A stretch of DNA of 64,000 bases from Simmondsia chinensis (GCA_018398585.1 JAGTTD010000013.1:13119237-13183236); one strand, 5' to 3'; shown: positions 33,630-45,882, counted from the first letter of the stretch. Numbers and translations are program-made. The notes: a model not told the origin generated them from the sequence alone.

Positions 33630-34937
33630 GGCAAATTGTAGTAGGACCCCCTACAACAACAACAACAACAACAACAACAGACCTAGTGCCTCAAGGGCTC
33701 CCACAGAAGCGGGGTCTGGGGAGGGTTGATGTACACAGAGTTCCTTCAGGGTGTTAAACCTAAAGAGAGGCTGTTTTCGAGGACCACCAATCTGAGATTC
33801 ATGCCATCATCGCATCGTAGCAACCTGTGAGCAAAAGTGGGCAACAATGCATAAGAGTGGGACAAAGCATAGTAGGACCCCCTAAACTTTGTAATTAACC
33901 ACAGCACACCCCTTGCATTTTTAATTTCAAAAAATAGCTCGCTGAACTTTATAATTAAATACAACACACCCCATGCAGTTTCAATTTCATAAAATAGCTC
34001 CCAGAACTTTATAATTAAACACAACACACCCCCTGCACTTTTAATTTCGTAAAATAACGCCCTGAACTTTATATTTATATACAACTCACCCCTCCGAACT
34101 TTGTTACTAAATAAAACTCACCCTTTATACATTAATAAATTTGAAATTAAAAAATATACACAATTTAAAATTTTAAAATAGATTATTAAAAAATTTGGGA
34201 AAATTTTGAAAAAATATGACTATTTTTTTTAACTTTGATAAAAATTAAATTAATAAATTTAAAATTAAAAAAATTATTAAATTATATTTTTAGAAGAAAG
34301 GTAGGAGCTTTATATTTCTAGACAAAAGATAAGAGGAATTTCTAATATTTACGCAAAATAACTATTTTAATTAATTATACTAAATATATTATAAAATTAG
34401 AAGATAAATTTTTTTAAAAAATTTCTATCAAAAATATTATAAGAAAAAATATAACAATTTTTTATAAAATAAAATCTAAAATTTAAAAGTAAAAAATATA
34501 CAAATTAGAAATTTGAAAATAAATATTGAAAAAATAAATTTTTTTTAAAACAGTGAAACGTAAAATTTAAAAATTATATTATATTTTTTCAATCTTTTTC
34601 CAAAAAAATATTTTTCCATAATTTGTTTCAATTTTTTTAATTTCAAACCTTTTCTTAATTTCAAATTTATTAATGTCTAAGGGGTGTGTTATATTTAGTA
34701 ACAAAGTTCAGGGTTGTGTGTAATAACAAAGTTTAGAAGGCTATTTTTTAAAATTGAAAGTGTAGGGGTGTGTTGTGTTTAATTATAAAGTTCCGGGGCT
34801 ATTTTACAAAATCGAAAGTGCAGGAGATGTGTTGTATTTAATTGCAAAGTTAAAGGTGCTATTTTTTGAAATTGAAAGTGCAGGAGGTGTGTTGTGATTA
34901 ATGGCAAAGTTCATGAGATCTTACTATATTTTGCCCT
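33630..34937. mobile_element. Fold-back MULE-type element with tandem-repeat arms
   Basis: A 9-bp direct repeat ATTTTTTAA flanks it (33621-33629 and 34938-34946), the MULE duplication length. The left arm (to about 34,140) and right arm (about 34,665-34,937) are inverted copies. Each consists of about three full ~62-bp units plus two partial ones carrying AACTTTATAATTAAA, ACAACACACCCC and TGCACTTTTAATTTC. The centre (34,140-34,665) is very AT-rich and non-coding. The minus frame 33,746-34,084 is a repeat artefact. A LINE tail is inserted in the left arm. Confidence 0.8.
33654..33869 (-). mobile_element. RTE-type LINE 3' fragment (216 bp)
   Basis: A 15-bp direct repeat TAGTAGGACCCCCTA (33639-33653 and 33870-33884) flanks it. 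Read on the minus strand it begins in the LINE 3' UTR (CACTTTTGCTCACAGGTTGC, matching the corresponding part of the 61.4-62.1 kb copy), continues through the shared tail and ends in about nine TTG repeats. It is a 5'-truncated insertion into the fold-back element. Confidence 0.85.
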
Positions 34938-35424
34938 ATTTTTTAATATGTTTATAATTTAAATATTTTAAATAAATAAATAATTGATTAGGATGAGATC
35001 CTAATTTAGATTATATGATAATCTTTTCTAAAAGAGTTTAGAAAAATCTTTAATTGTTCCACCCTTTAGGCCGTTAAGTGTTGTTATTCAAATTGTTTGA
35101 TAATATGATACTTATTAAATTTTGTTAACATATTTATTATTATTTATAGTGTTAAATTTTATGTATGATATAAATAAAAATTATAAGGCCATATAACTTG
35201 GTGAAATACTTGACTTCATCTAGTGGAAGAATTTTATTCAAATAGATCTAATGTGATTAGAAAATTCAACAGTTGAATTATTTGAGAGGAAAATTCTCAT
35301 GATTCATCAAATGAGATAAAAAACATAGACGGGATAATTAGAGGAACCTAATATGATTATAATTTTATTTAATTGTTTAATAAAATTTAGAATGAGATTC
35401 TAATATTGATTATGAGATAATCAA

Positions 35425-37290
35425 ATTTAAAAAAAGATCCCCCATTATAAATTTCAAGTGGGAGCGAGGATCATGAGTTGATTCCTCACGATCTTCATTA
35501 CCAGTCTGATAGTATAGTGAACAGGCGCTACTCCTCAAGGAGGTCGTTTTTTCGTGGGATACAGGGTTAGACTTCTTAATGATAGATAAAGGTACAGGAA
35601 AACTGAGTGCGGCCACACTAACGTGAAGTATCTTGTTTACTTATACTAATATCTAAGTAATGGTATATACTTGACTAGGAATGTATGATAGTCTGGTAGA
35701 GGCATTATGATACTGCTTTAATAACCAAGGAAGAAATGGCGAGTTAAATATGTTTAGGAAACATATTAATTGAGAATAAATCTCATTTGACTAATTACTT
35801 GTTACGCCTCTTCCATAGTGGATCCATGCTTTGTTTGTTCGCTAAAATTATTAAAAAGTTCACACAAGACTCAAAATATCAAGTGGGAGCGAGCTTCTAA
35901 AAAAATGCTCAAGGCCTCCATTACCGGTCTAATTGTATAGTAGAAGGACGCGACTCCTCGAGGGGAGCATTCATTTGTAGATTACAAAGTTAGTCCTTTA
36001 AGAGATTAACTAAAATCCAAACCATCAAGTACGGCCACGCTAACGTGGAGTATGTTGAGACCTTGTATGAGTGTTCAGGTACGACGTACACTTGACGTGG
36101 AGTATATTGAGACCTTGTAGAACGTTAGAGGCTAAGGGAAAAGTGGTGTGTTAAATGTGTTTAGTAAAGAGTTTACAAGAAAATATATTATTAAGAAATG
36201 TTCTCACTCTTATGATGTCTCGATTCGGCCTTGCTGATGGGGAGTTTTGGGTGGTTTGGTTGGGTCTCCATCGTATACATGTTAGCGTCAGAATTGAACT
36301 CCGAGCTGTGGTTGTTTGCTAAATAGTAAGAAAAGTAATCATGTGTATTATATGACTTGTTTTTATAGTTTTTTATTTTCAAACTGGCTGTTAGATTATG
36401 CATTGTGATCAATGATGGTATGTCTTGTCTGTTCTATTTTGTTCGTTATAATATGATATGTTTTAAGTTGTGCAGAGCATTAAGAGATGCCATAATTCTC
36501 TAGGTTGCTACGAGTAGATCTACTAAGTTGAAAAGAAGGTTTAGAATGTTAGACTAGACTGAAGAGTTAGTTGGATATAAGATTCGGACATTAGATGTCA
36601 AACTTATTCTAGTATTTAGATACTTGAATTGTCAACTACAGTAGAGATGATCAGATACATACGTTTTGTCAGAGGACTAGTAGCATGAGATTAGTTCATG
36701 AGAAAAGGTGTCATGAGAACTAATGGGAAGAGTCCACTTAGTGTAAGCATCCATCTCAAAAATGAGGAACCTCAAGAGGGTAAAATAAAACGCGAGTCAA
36801 AATAGTTTTGCTTGTTTTATAAAAGCACTGGACTTTAATTGAAATTTCCTAAGTACTTAGATACTATCATTGCTAAGACTGAAAGCCAACATGACAAGGT
36901 ATATGATATCATGTCTCCTTTAGTTGTGACTAGTAGGTAGTTCACTGGTGTTCTAGTGAACGAGCTTTTAGTAAGGGCATCAATAGGTGGTAGTTTAAGT
37001 GAGGGAATATAGTTTTATATTTAAGTAACTTTCTTGGAGTATTTTAGAAATTCAATTTCTATTCACTAATTTTGAAATATTCTTTTAGCTATTTTATTGA
37101 AAATAGACTGTTAGTAATGTTTATTTAAAAGGTAAATTGGTAGATAGTTGACTTATTTTGATCAAAGCTACATTAATGGTGAGTGAAAGAGTTTTTAAGT
37201 GTAAAGGTACTAGAACCACTAAGCTGCTAGAATTTGTTCATAAAATGTTTGTGGATTGCTAAAAATTCAAGCGAGCAAAAGCGATGAGTA
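35425..37290 (+). other. Element O leader and gag region, no readable gene
   Basis: Two related blocks with CAAGTGGGAGCGAG, CTCCTC(A/G)AGG and GGCCAC(A/G)CTAACGTG (35,450-35,640 and 35,880-36,060) form an internal repeat; matching sequence in inverse orientation is found in element I near 42,650-42,920. gag should lie here but no frame can be followed. Confidence 0.5.
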
Positions 37291-37294
37291 TTTC

Positions 37295-37518
37295 ATAAAA
37301 TGTTTATGAATGACTACTTGGTAAGTCGATATATGATTATGCCAATGAAGACTAAAGTCTTGAAATTTTTTGAAAGATTAAAAAAGTTAAAGACTTAAGT
37401 TGGAATCAGTTAGGTGATTTATATCAACTCACTTTGATCAGATAGAAGTGGTGGTTTCAACAGAATCCTTATTTTCTATAATGTGTTATTGAATACGGTA
37501 AGATTCATATGATGAGTC
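37295..37518 (+). pseudogene. Element O integrase fragment
   Basis: Broken plus frames resemble the copia integrase core: a SRYMIMPMKTKVLKFFE stretch (near 37,331-37,381), where relatives have SRYGYIYL...KSEA-EKFKEF, then SDRSGGF at about 37,440-37,460, where relatives have SDRGGEY with the second catalytic acid. It is cut by the insertion of element I at 37,524. Confidence 0.45.
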
Positions 37519-37523
37519 ACATT

Positions 37524-39783
37524 TGTTGGGAAAAAAGTAACTTTTGTTGGAAAAATAAACTCTGATGCCGATCGTTGGGCTCACAATTTTTCAACTGTGG
37601 TCACAACAATGGGTACCTATTAGAGCACTTAAAGTAGAAGACTTTTTTCTCTACCTAAGCCTTCGGTTAGAGAGTCATGCTTCGTGGCACCTCACATGCG
37701 AGAGTTCCCGAGAATAGGTTTATCTCAATAAACCCTTTTCCCTAATACCGATTGTTGGGACGAATTTCAAAAATTCTCCCTAATTTTATAATGTTTACAC
37801 AATGGAAAGGTTTAAAATTCATAATTCTAAACCTAGAGTTGATTTAAAATTCCTAAATTTAAATCTACATATTTAAATTCATAGTTTAAATCTACAGACC
37901 TAAATTATTTATTTAGAACCACATGCCTTTTACTCTAATACATTCATAACAATACATAAGATTAAACAGGTATAATAACGAATACTGTAAATAAATAGAA
38001 AAGCAAAAACTAAAAGCGAACGAAAGAAGAACATACCTGGATTTGCTCCTAAATAAGAAAACCAGAAAGAAATAATAATCTTCAAAAGAATACCAGAAAT
38101 CGAGACCCTGCAATCTATTATGCAATAAACTTGAACTATCCGGAGAATGGGCTCCATAAAAATAATAAACTAGGAAAGAAAAATTTCAACCGAATTTTTT
38201 CTCTCCAATTAGGTCTCTAAAATAATTCCAGAAACCCTAAAAAAATATTTTAACTTGAATATCAAACCCTTAGAATAGGTATCTCTATTTATAATAGGCT
38301 ACTGGAGCAAAAAAATAACAAATTCTCGATGTGGGATGCGCAGGTATCAAACATAAAACGCAGCGTTTAGTAAACGTTCAAAATGACGCGTTTTGTCTCC
38401 AGGGAAAAAGCGCCCTTTTAACTTAAAACACGCGTGACACGTGGAAGGCCGTGATTGGCCCACCTGTGCTCATGTGGATCGGCCCCCGGCTCCCCAGCGC
38501 ATGACTCGTGTCGCGCACTGGTTGGTTGATCCGTGAGCACACGGATCGCCCCTGGTTTTTTTGCGTTTTCCCCTTTTTTAGCTTCATGTAAAATTTCATC
38601 TTATGAATTTTAATTTCAAAAATTATTTTATTTTACAAATTTTAATTTTTATTCATCTCATGAATAATGTTTGGCAAACTTAATTTACCCATCTTATGGA
38701 TAAATAATTCATCTCATGAATTCTTTAATATTTTTCGATGGCAATAAATACAGAGGCTTGCGCAAAGGCCTTAGGGACAATATAAATCTAGCTCCAAATG
38801 GGTTAAATTAATCATCTCATGAAATAATTTAATTACTATTTAATGAGACTTAATTCCACTAAGTAAATCTCACTGCACTCTAGGCTTAAACCATTTATTC
38901 GATATTTTTCAAATAGACTGTATGGATGACAACAACCCCTCCACTAGATGTCTATGATGAAGAATAAGTATAACTACTACCATTATCCTTCCCATAGCTT
39001 CTCCATTAGTTATGGGCCCGCGCTTCACTGAATAATTTATTTATACTTGAACTTATTCATAGTATAAATTCCAAATATCAAACACTTGGAGTACTTTGAC
39101 CAAAGTTTCCGAACTATTCAAATATTTGTGAATCAACTAAGGGGACATTTGTATCTCATAAGAGACTGTAGATTCTCTATTGAATACCTGATCCTTGTCA
39201 CACTTCACACCGCTACCCAGTGTACGTGGAAATTCAGTCATGCGTTTAGACCTTACTTATAGTACACCAAAGTAACTAACGCTCCATGCACGGTCTAAAA
39301 TACTCTTAGGATTTAGAGTCATCATTCAAATAGTACAACATGAATAACTCATCTTCGATTGTAGTCTAGAAATAATTAATCCACATGGTCCAACTCAGTA
39401 TGTCAATCTTATTAAATACACCAATATAACACTTTTGGATCACCATCCACATGACCAAGACAAGTCATCTAAAGTATCAAGTTATAGTCTTAGCATACAA
39501 GTGGTCCAAACTTGTCTTTGACTACGAGTTTTTTGAACAACAATCCATACCATCTGTTCCAAGTCTATCTGTGGGTTAATCTCATAAACCACTTAGAACA
39601 ATCATGTAAATTATAGTCTGATAACTACACCCATCTAATGGATGTTTCCAAAAAGAAAATCACATGCAGTATAAATGCTTGCTTACACAAATTTAACAAG
39701 GAAACGACTAGAACTTCAATTTTATTCATTAATAAAATAATATTAATAGAATAAATCTAGATTTCAGGACAATATTCTTAACA
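37524..39783 (-). repeat. Element I 3' LTR (2,260 bp)
   Basis: On the minus strand it begins TGTTAAGAATATTG, directly after GGACAAGTGGGTGAT (polypurine tract, 39784-39798), and ends CCAACA. The small frames 37,913-38,157 are paralleled by 49,755-49,982 in the other LTR and reflect shared LTR sequence, not a gene. Confidence 0.85.
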
Positions 39784-39799
39784 ATCACCCACTTGTCCT

Positions 39800-42350
39800 A
39801 ACTCCAATTTATTATAAGCTTTATATTCATCCTTTCTATGTATGAACCAAAGGTCTAGTGAAGTCAAGGGCTTAGTAAAGTCAACTACTTTATCTGAACC
39901 TACATGCCCTCTTTGCAGCTTCTAAAGCTACAACGTATTTGGCCTCTATGGTGAAGTCAGCAATACAATATTGCTTGACATTCCTCCCACTAATGGCTCC
40001 TACTCCAAGGGTCAAGACATGCCCATACGTCGTACTTCTAGCATCTCTATCTAACTGGAAGTCTGAATCCGTATAGCCAACTGGAACTAGCTCACCCCAT
40101 CTTTACATCTGATAACACCCCTACATCATTCCTAATGAGTAGTATATCGTTGACATACAATACTAAGAAAGTCATTACTTTCTCTTGATGTCGTTTGCAC
40201 GGGGATGGCTCATCAATCATTTGCTCAAAACCATAAGACTTAATCGCTTCATTGAATCTAATATTCGATGAGCATGATGCTTGCTTCAGTCCATAAATGG
40301 ACTTCTTCAGTTTGCATACTATATGCTCCTAATTTTTACCAATGAAACTGTCTGGTTGCACCATATAGATGTCTGCTTTAAGACGATCATTCAAAAAAGG
40401 CTGTTTTGACTGCCATTTGCCAAATCTCATGATGAGCTGCAATAGGTAGGGGTATCCTTATGGACTTAGCCTGGTTACTGGTGAGAAGGTCTCATCATAA
40501 TGAATTCATTGCTTTTGGGTAAAACCCTTAGCAACCAGCCTTGCCATGAAGGTCTCTACCTTCCCATCCACTCCTTTTTACTTCTTGTAGACTCATCTAC
40601 AACTAATGAGTTTAATGCTAATAGATGCCTCTACAAGATTCCAGACCTAATTAAAATACATAGATCCTAACTCAGATTTCATTGCTAAGACCTATTGGTT
40701 AGCATCTTTGTCTTTAATTGCCTCATTGTAGCTGAGACAATTAGATTTAATGTCATGGTCAACCATTAAGGCTCCCGCCATGAACCTGTCAGCTGCCCTA
40801 ACAATACTCCCACTACACCTAGGCTCTCGTGTACTTAGAACATTTTCAACCTTAACAGTAGGTGCATCTAATGCATCCACTGCATCCCAATTTGTGTCTA
40901 ACTGTTCAGAAATAGCGTCGTTTTTCTTATTTAAAACCCTCTAACACTACTCTATTTATGTTTTCGTAATTTACTACAAAATCCTCCTTTAAAAAATTGC
41001 GCATACTTACAAAAACCTTTTTGATAAGAAAGACTGTAGAGAAGACCACCTTCGTTTCTTTGGGATAACCCCAAAAAGAGATTAGTAAGGTAGCATGACT
41101 CATCATGGACCTTACCGTCTCTAACGATGTCCTATTCCTTCTTTCCACAACACTATTCTACTACGGTGTACCCAGAGCAGAAAGGTGAGATCTTATCCCA
41201 TTTGCAATTAGGAAATCTAGAAACTCACCCAAAAGATATTCACCACTTCAATCTAATCGAAGTGACTAAACCTGTTTACCCAATTAATTTTCAACTTCAA
41301 CTTTGTACTCTATGAACTTTTCAAAAGAGCCCAATTTATGTCTCATTAGGTAAACATATTTATACCTTGAGTAATCATTAGTAAATGTGATGAACTACTC
41401 ATACCCACCTCTTGCCTAAACATTCATTGGTCCACATACATATGTGTGAACTAGCTTAAGCAAGTCACCAACCATGTTGCCTTTACTCTTAAAGACAGAC
41501 TTGATCACCTTTTATTCTATGCAGAATTGGCAAACTGGTAATGACTTCAAGTCCAAAGCCTCTATCAGTCCATCTTTCACCAGTCTTTGGATCATGTTCG
41601 AATTAGTGTGACCTAAACATTGGTGCTATGTGTAGGCAATATCCCTTTCAAGGTGTTTTCTTTTAGAAGATCGAACAAGTAAGCTTGTTTTAGCTTCTTT
41701 TAAACAAATATGAGAGTTTTGATCAATAAACAACATGAATAAACCATTTATACATGTATATTTTGCAAATTTATTTCTTGTATTAAAAGTTTCATAATCA
41801 AAATCAACTGAATAACAATTATTCATAAAACGAGATACAGAAATCCAATCACTGTGTAGAGTAGCTACAAACAATCTTTTAAAATCCAAAACTCTAGCAC
41901 TAAAAACTAAGCTAACATCTTCTACACTTAAGACCATTACTCTTGTACTGTCCCTGACCATCAGGTACAGCTCCCATCATGCAGTCTTTGGGTTAGCCTG
42001 AGCCCCCATAACATATTACAGATATGGTCAGTTAAACCTGAGCCCACCCGCTAAGAACCTGGTGGACTCTCAACTACGAATGACTCAATTAAGTGAGATA
42101 TCAACATATCTTCACCTGATGGATTAGTAGTCTTTATAAGGAGAGAAGCTAAGTACTTACTGTAGTTTTTCATCCAGTCGCCAGTCTTCCTGCAAAAGAA
42201 ACACTTTTCCTTTTACAGACTTGTTTATGGGCTTCGTTGTTATAATAGCAACTTTGGCCTTTCCTTCTTTTTAGTAGATCCCTTGTGAGTAATAACTAAG
42301 TCCAACTTGGTTTTTCTAGGCAAAGTAGTTTGGTCCAATGACTTCATTAT
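39800..42350 (-). pseudogene. Element I copia pol remnant
   Basis: From high to low coordinates on the minus strand: a zinc-knuckle-like remnant near 42,190; the protease/pre-integrase region (frame 41,961-41,626, NNCYSVDFDYE and NKFAKYTCINGLF); the integrase core with SDRGGEY-like and SFWGY stretches (frame 41,148-40,927, ERRNRTSLETVRSMMSHATL); then reverse transcriptase pieces, with YVNDILLIRND (about 40,160) in place of YVDDILLIGND, so an Asp of the catalytic pair is changed to Asn; and an RNase H piece (DSDFQLDRDA, EAKYVVALEAAK near 39,930-40,075). The RNase H C-terminal half appears deleted. The style suits the Tork lineage. Confidence 0.7.
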
Positions 42351-42360
42351 GCATTAGTAA

Positions 42361-42960
42361 AAAAGTGAAGGTCACCAATCATATCCATTTCAAAATATTG
42401 TAAATGCAATTATTCGTGCAACTGTATAACAAGAGTTATGTATAATGCAGTGATATCTATTTTTTTAATTTAGCATACACAATAATTCAGATATCCACAA
42501 AACTGTACTATTATGCATGCAATGGTGACCCAAACACACCACTCCTTACTCCCCTGCAGCGGGGTCGCACGAAGCTAGTTCAGGTGAGAACTATTCTCAC
42601 TTAACATGTGTTCTTGTAACTCTTACTAAATATGATTAACTCACCACTTTACCTTAGTCTCTAACATAATACAACAGAGCTCCTCGGGGAGGCTAATGCA
42701 TCACACTAGACAAGTGTAAACCATTACCTAAACCTCCATACAAATACACGTAATACTCAATGGCATCGTGGTTACATCGCTTCTTTGCACTTTGGTTTAT
42801 CCCAATAGAATTCTAACCCTATAATCTGTAAACCGACATCCTTCGTAGGGAGGTCTATCGATCTACTGTACTGCTAGACATGTAATGGAGACTGTAAAGT
42901 TATAACAATTGAAATCTCGCTCCCTCTTGATTTTTAAACTAGTGATTTTTAATTAACTTA
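42361..42960 (-). other. Element I gag/leader stretch, no readable gene
   Basis: No open frame. Near 42,650-42,920 it contains phrases (inverse of CAAGTGGGAGCGAG-type blocks) that also occur in the element O leader at 35.4-36.1 kb. Confidence 0.45.
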
Positions 42961-43487
42961 CATTTATAACCTGAATTATCTCATAACCCCCTTTAGAATC
43001 TTATTCTAAAATTAATCAATAAAATTAATTAATTAATTTTAATTAAAATAATAACAATATCTAATTTAGATTATCACATAATCTACTTTTTTTAGAATCC
43101 CATTCTAAACTTAGATCAATTAATAGAAATTAATTTTTGTTAAAACAATACCATAAATTTAGATTATCTCATAACCTATTTTTAAGAATCCAATTCTAAA
43201 ATTAAATTAATTAATAAAAATTAAATTTATTTAAAATCAGTAACGACTTAAAATTTAGACTATCACATAGTCTACTATAGAATCTTATTCTAAAAATTAA
43301 ATAAGTTTAGACTATCCAATAGTCTAGTTTAGAATCTTATTCTAAAATTTAATTAATTAAATTTAAAATTTATTTTAAAATAATATTGACTTAGGCCATC
43401 TTATAGTCTGTTTTAGAATCATATTCTACAACTAATTTAAATAACCTTCATTTAAAATAACACTAATCTACAACTTAGATTATCTAA
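42961..43487 (-). repeat. Tandem array of paired triloop hairpins in the element I leader
   Basis: Six to seven units of variable spacing (50-105 bp), each with hairpin A and hairpin B. On the plus strand, A is TAGATTAT-CAC-ATAATCTA (43067-43085), TAGACTAT-CAC-ATAGTCTA (43256-43274) and TAGACTAT-CCA-ATAGTCTA (43308-43326). B is TTTAGAAT-CCC-ATTCTAAA (43091-43109) and the same stem with a CTT loop (43328-43346). The A stems show a compensatory T:A to C:G change. The array is cut at 43,487 by the nested copia array and resumes at about 48,757. Confidence 0.8.
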
Positions 43488-44024
43488 TGTTAGGATTATG
43501 TCTCCAATTACTTGTTTTAAGTTTATGGGTTGCCGAGGGGTCACCGATCGATCGGGAGGGAAGCCCGATCGATCGGGTGATTTAAGTGTTTTTTAGGGCT
43601 TTTGGGCCGTAAGAGGGCCGATCGATCGGGTGTTTCACGATTGATAGGGACCTCCCAGACGCGGGCTATATATAGAGCCCTAGGTTTCCGGTTTTCGGTA
43701 TCCAATTAAATTGTGAGGCTGCCGTCATCATTTAGAGAGAAACCCTACGAGAGTTAAGAGAAAGTCATTCGTAATTCTATCATAGATCTCGTTAAGAGAA
43801 AGTGTCGTTGTAATTCTTCCGTTCAGTATCAATACAGAATCTCCATCTCCGCCCGTGGTTTTATCCCCTCTCGATTGTAGAGGGGTTTCCGCGTAAATAT
43901 TGTGTGTTTGTGTTTGTTCTTTCTTTCTTTATATATTTGTTTACTTCTCGTTTGTGTGAGTCATATTATTTGAATCGAATCAAGTGATTAGGGTTTACGC
44001 TTTTGCATCAAGATTTTCCTAATA
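43488..44024 (+). repeat. Array LTR 1 (537 bp)
   Basis: Begins TGTTAGGATTATG, ends CCTAATA (CA lost), followed by the primer site TTGGTATCAAAG. It contains CCGATCGATCGG (43544-43555), CCCGATCGATCGGG (43564-43577) and CCGATCGATCGG (43618-43629), then a TATA box within GGGCTATATATAGAGCCC (43663-43680). Confidence 0.85.
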
Positions 44025-44106
44025 AATTGGTATCAAAGTATATCAGTTTATTTTAGATTTTTTGCACAAATTGATATCAAAGCCATGTTTACTTCAATTT
44101 CATACT

Positions 44107-44785
44107 ATGACGTCCGCAATTAGATCCGAAGTTGAGAAGTTTGGTGGCCAAGGGAGCTTCAGTTTATGGCAGGTTCGCATTAAGGGCCTCATGACTCAGC
44201 TTGGCTTGAAGAAAGCTTTAAATGTGATAGAAAAGAAACCAGAGAATTTGACAGAAGCACAATGGGAGGAGTTAGATGAAAAGGCTCTCACTGCAATTCA
44301 GATGTGTCTTACCGATGACGTTTTGAAAGAAGTTCTGGATGTGAAGACCGCTAAGGAGTTATGGGAGAAATTGCAGGATATGCTCTGTTTCAAGTCTGTC
44401 TCCAACAAAACTTGTAGTTAAGCACCGGTTATTCACGTTTCGTATGTCAGAAGGTACGTCACTTAAGAATCACGTCAATGAATTTAATTCAATTATTCAA
44501 GATTTGGAAGAATTGGATGATGTTCCTAAGGATGAAGATCAAACAATGTTGTTGTTATGTTCTCTCTCTGCTTCATACAAGAGTTTTGTTGAAAGCATAA
44601 TTTATGGTGGTAGACAAACCATATCTGTTGAAAAAGTAAAGAAAAACCTAATGAGTAAAGAACGAGTAGATACAGAATTATCTGATTCAGTTTATAACTC
44701 AGGTAGTAGTTTATTTGTGAGAGGGAGAACTGAGTATGATCATAGTGGAAACAAGTCTAAGTATAGACAACAAGACCTAACCTAA
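44107..44785 (+). pseudogene. gag, copy 1 (frameshifted)
   Basis: Starts MTSAIRSEVEKFGGQGSFS; I prefer the ATG at 44,107 to the upstream one at 44,062, because the same start (MTSAIRSKVEKF) is kept in copy 2. The UBN2/DUF4219-like gag core is seen as FSLWQVRIKGLMTQLGLKKA and AKELWEKLQDM. A one-base insertion near 44,405 (compare copy 2) shifts the frame; it continues at 44,444 (SEGTSLKNHVNEFNSI, LLLCSLSASYKSFVESI). The CCHC zinc knuckle (C-x2-C-x4-H-x4-C) follows near 44,790-44,835 but is thrown out of frame by a 5-base insertion. Confidence 0.8.
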
Positions 44786-44839
44786 CTTGTAACTACTGTC
44801 ATAAGAAAGGGCACATTAAGAAAAACTGTTATAAGCTTA

Positions 44840-45806
44840 AGAGAAAACTTGAAGCAGATAACAGATCTGACCAGAGATCCATAGTAACTAGTGTTGTGGA
44901 TGGTGAGAATGACGATCTTCTATTGTTTGTGTCTGAACCTAAGTCCAATTTGAGAGATAGTTGGATTTTGGATTCGGGTTGCTCCTATCATGTCTGTCCC
45001 AACCGAGATTGGTTTTCCATGTACGAGTTCATTTGAGGTGGAGTTGCTTTGATGGGAATGATACCCCATGCAAAGTTTTGGGTATAGGAACAATTCGTTT
45101 TAGGATGTTTGATGGCACTATTAGGGTTTTGAGCGATGTTCGCCATGTTCCTGATTTGAAGAAGAATCTCATCTCTTTAGGTACTCTTGAGTCTAAAGGG
45201 TATAGGTACACAGTTGAAGGTGGAGTTTTGAAGGTCGTTAAGGGTGCTTTGACAGTCATGAAAGGCAGAAGGGTAGGTACTTTGTATGAGCTTGTCGGTT
45301 CCATAGTTGTTAGATCTATTGCAGCATCTTCATCATCCTTGTTATTGACAGAACCAGAGATCACAAATTCAGGACGTTTGAGATTGGATCATTCAGGTGA
45401 TAGGGGCCTGTCTGAGCATAGTATGAGGGGCTCTTTGTGTGGTCAGTCTACAGGACTGAAATTCTGTGAACAAGGGCTTTATGGGAAGCAGAACGGTTTT
45501 CGCTTCAAACAATTCCTGACGAGTAGAGATGTCACGTTTGATGAATCTTCGTTATTGTCTCCACATAAGATGTCATCAGTTGATTGTGATTCAGGTTAGG
45601 TGAGTAAGCCAGGGGGAGTTCAGTTTCAGTTGAGTAACACAGTTCAGCAGCAGGTGGCTGTTTCAAATAATGTGTCCAGAGCCAATTCAGAGAAGAAGAA
45701 GATTGGCATTGCTAATAACCTCTCAGATATGTTCACTCAGTTGGTACCTAGCAGGAAGTTCAAGCTTCACTCGGACTCGGTTAGGTTTCGTGTTTTGTTG
45801 AAATAA
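44840..45806 (+). pseudogene. Protease/pre-integrase/pol-end fusion, copy 1
   Basis: The protease motif ILDSGCSYH (DSG) at about 44,965-44,991 is followed by a stop and a frameshift near 45,036-45,058. The frame 44,961-45,599 then carries DVRHVPDLKKNLISLG and a pre-integrase piece (GLSEHSMRGSLCGQSTGLKF, YGKQNGFRFK). Immediately afterwards comes RDVTFDESSLLSP, which in intact copia elements lies after the integrase core, and at 45,600-45,806 the pol C-terminus (DMFTQLVPSRKFK). A stop splits these last two frames. It is more decayed than copy 2. Confidence 0.8.
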
Positions 45807-45882
45807 CTCCGTGTGTGGGGTGTTTAATGGAGAAGGTGGAGGAAATTCTTTTATGTATGTAATTTGAGCCAAGGTGGAGATT

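Larger units (their letters stand above)
33232..35424 (+). other. Triloop hairpin series in the element O leader
   Basis: Outside the fold-back insertion the leader holds many short hairpins: TCTAAT-TAG-ATTAGA (33232-33246), TTAAT-GTG-ATTAA (33280-33292), TTAAT-GAG-ATTAA (33524-33536), an 8-bp stem with GAG loop (34987-35005), AGATTAT-ATG-ATAATCT (35008-35024), TCTAAT-GTG-ATTAGA (35247-35261), TTAGAAT-GAG-ATTCTAA (35387-35403) and an 8-bp stem with GAG loop (35406-35424). They occur partly as B-A pairs, the same order as in element I. Confidence 0.75.

Noticed and set aside
33746..34084. 112-codon minus-strand frame with repeated 'LIIKF-ELFYEI' units
   Set aside because: It is the translation of the ~62-bp tandem units of the fold-back element and the LINE tail.
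37913..38157. Frames repeated at 49,755-49,982 as possible conserved gene
   Set aside because: The likeness comes from the two being in paired LTRs of element I; the frames are short and have no recognisable product.
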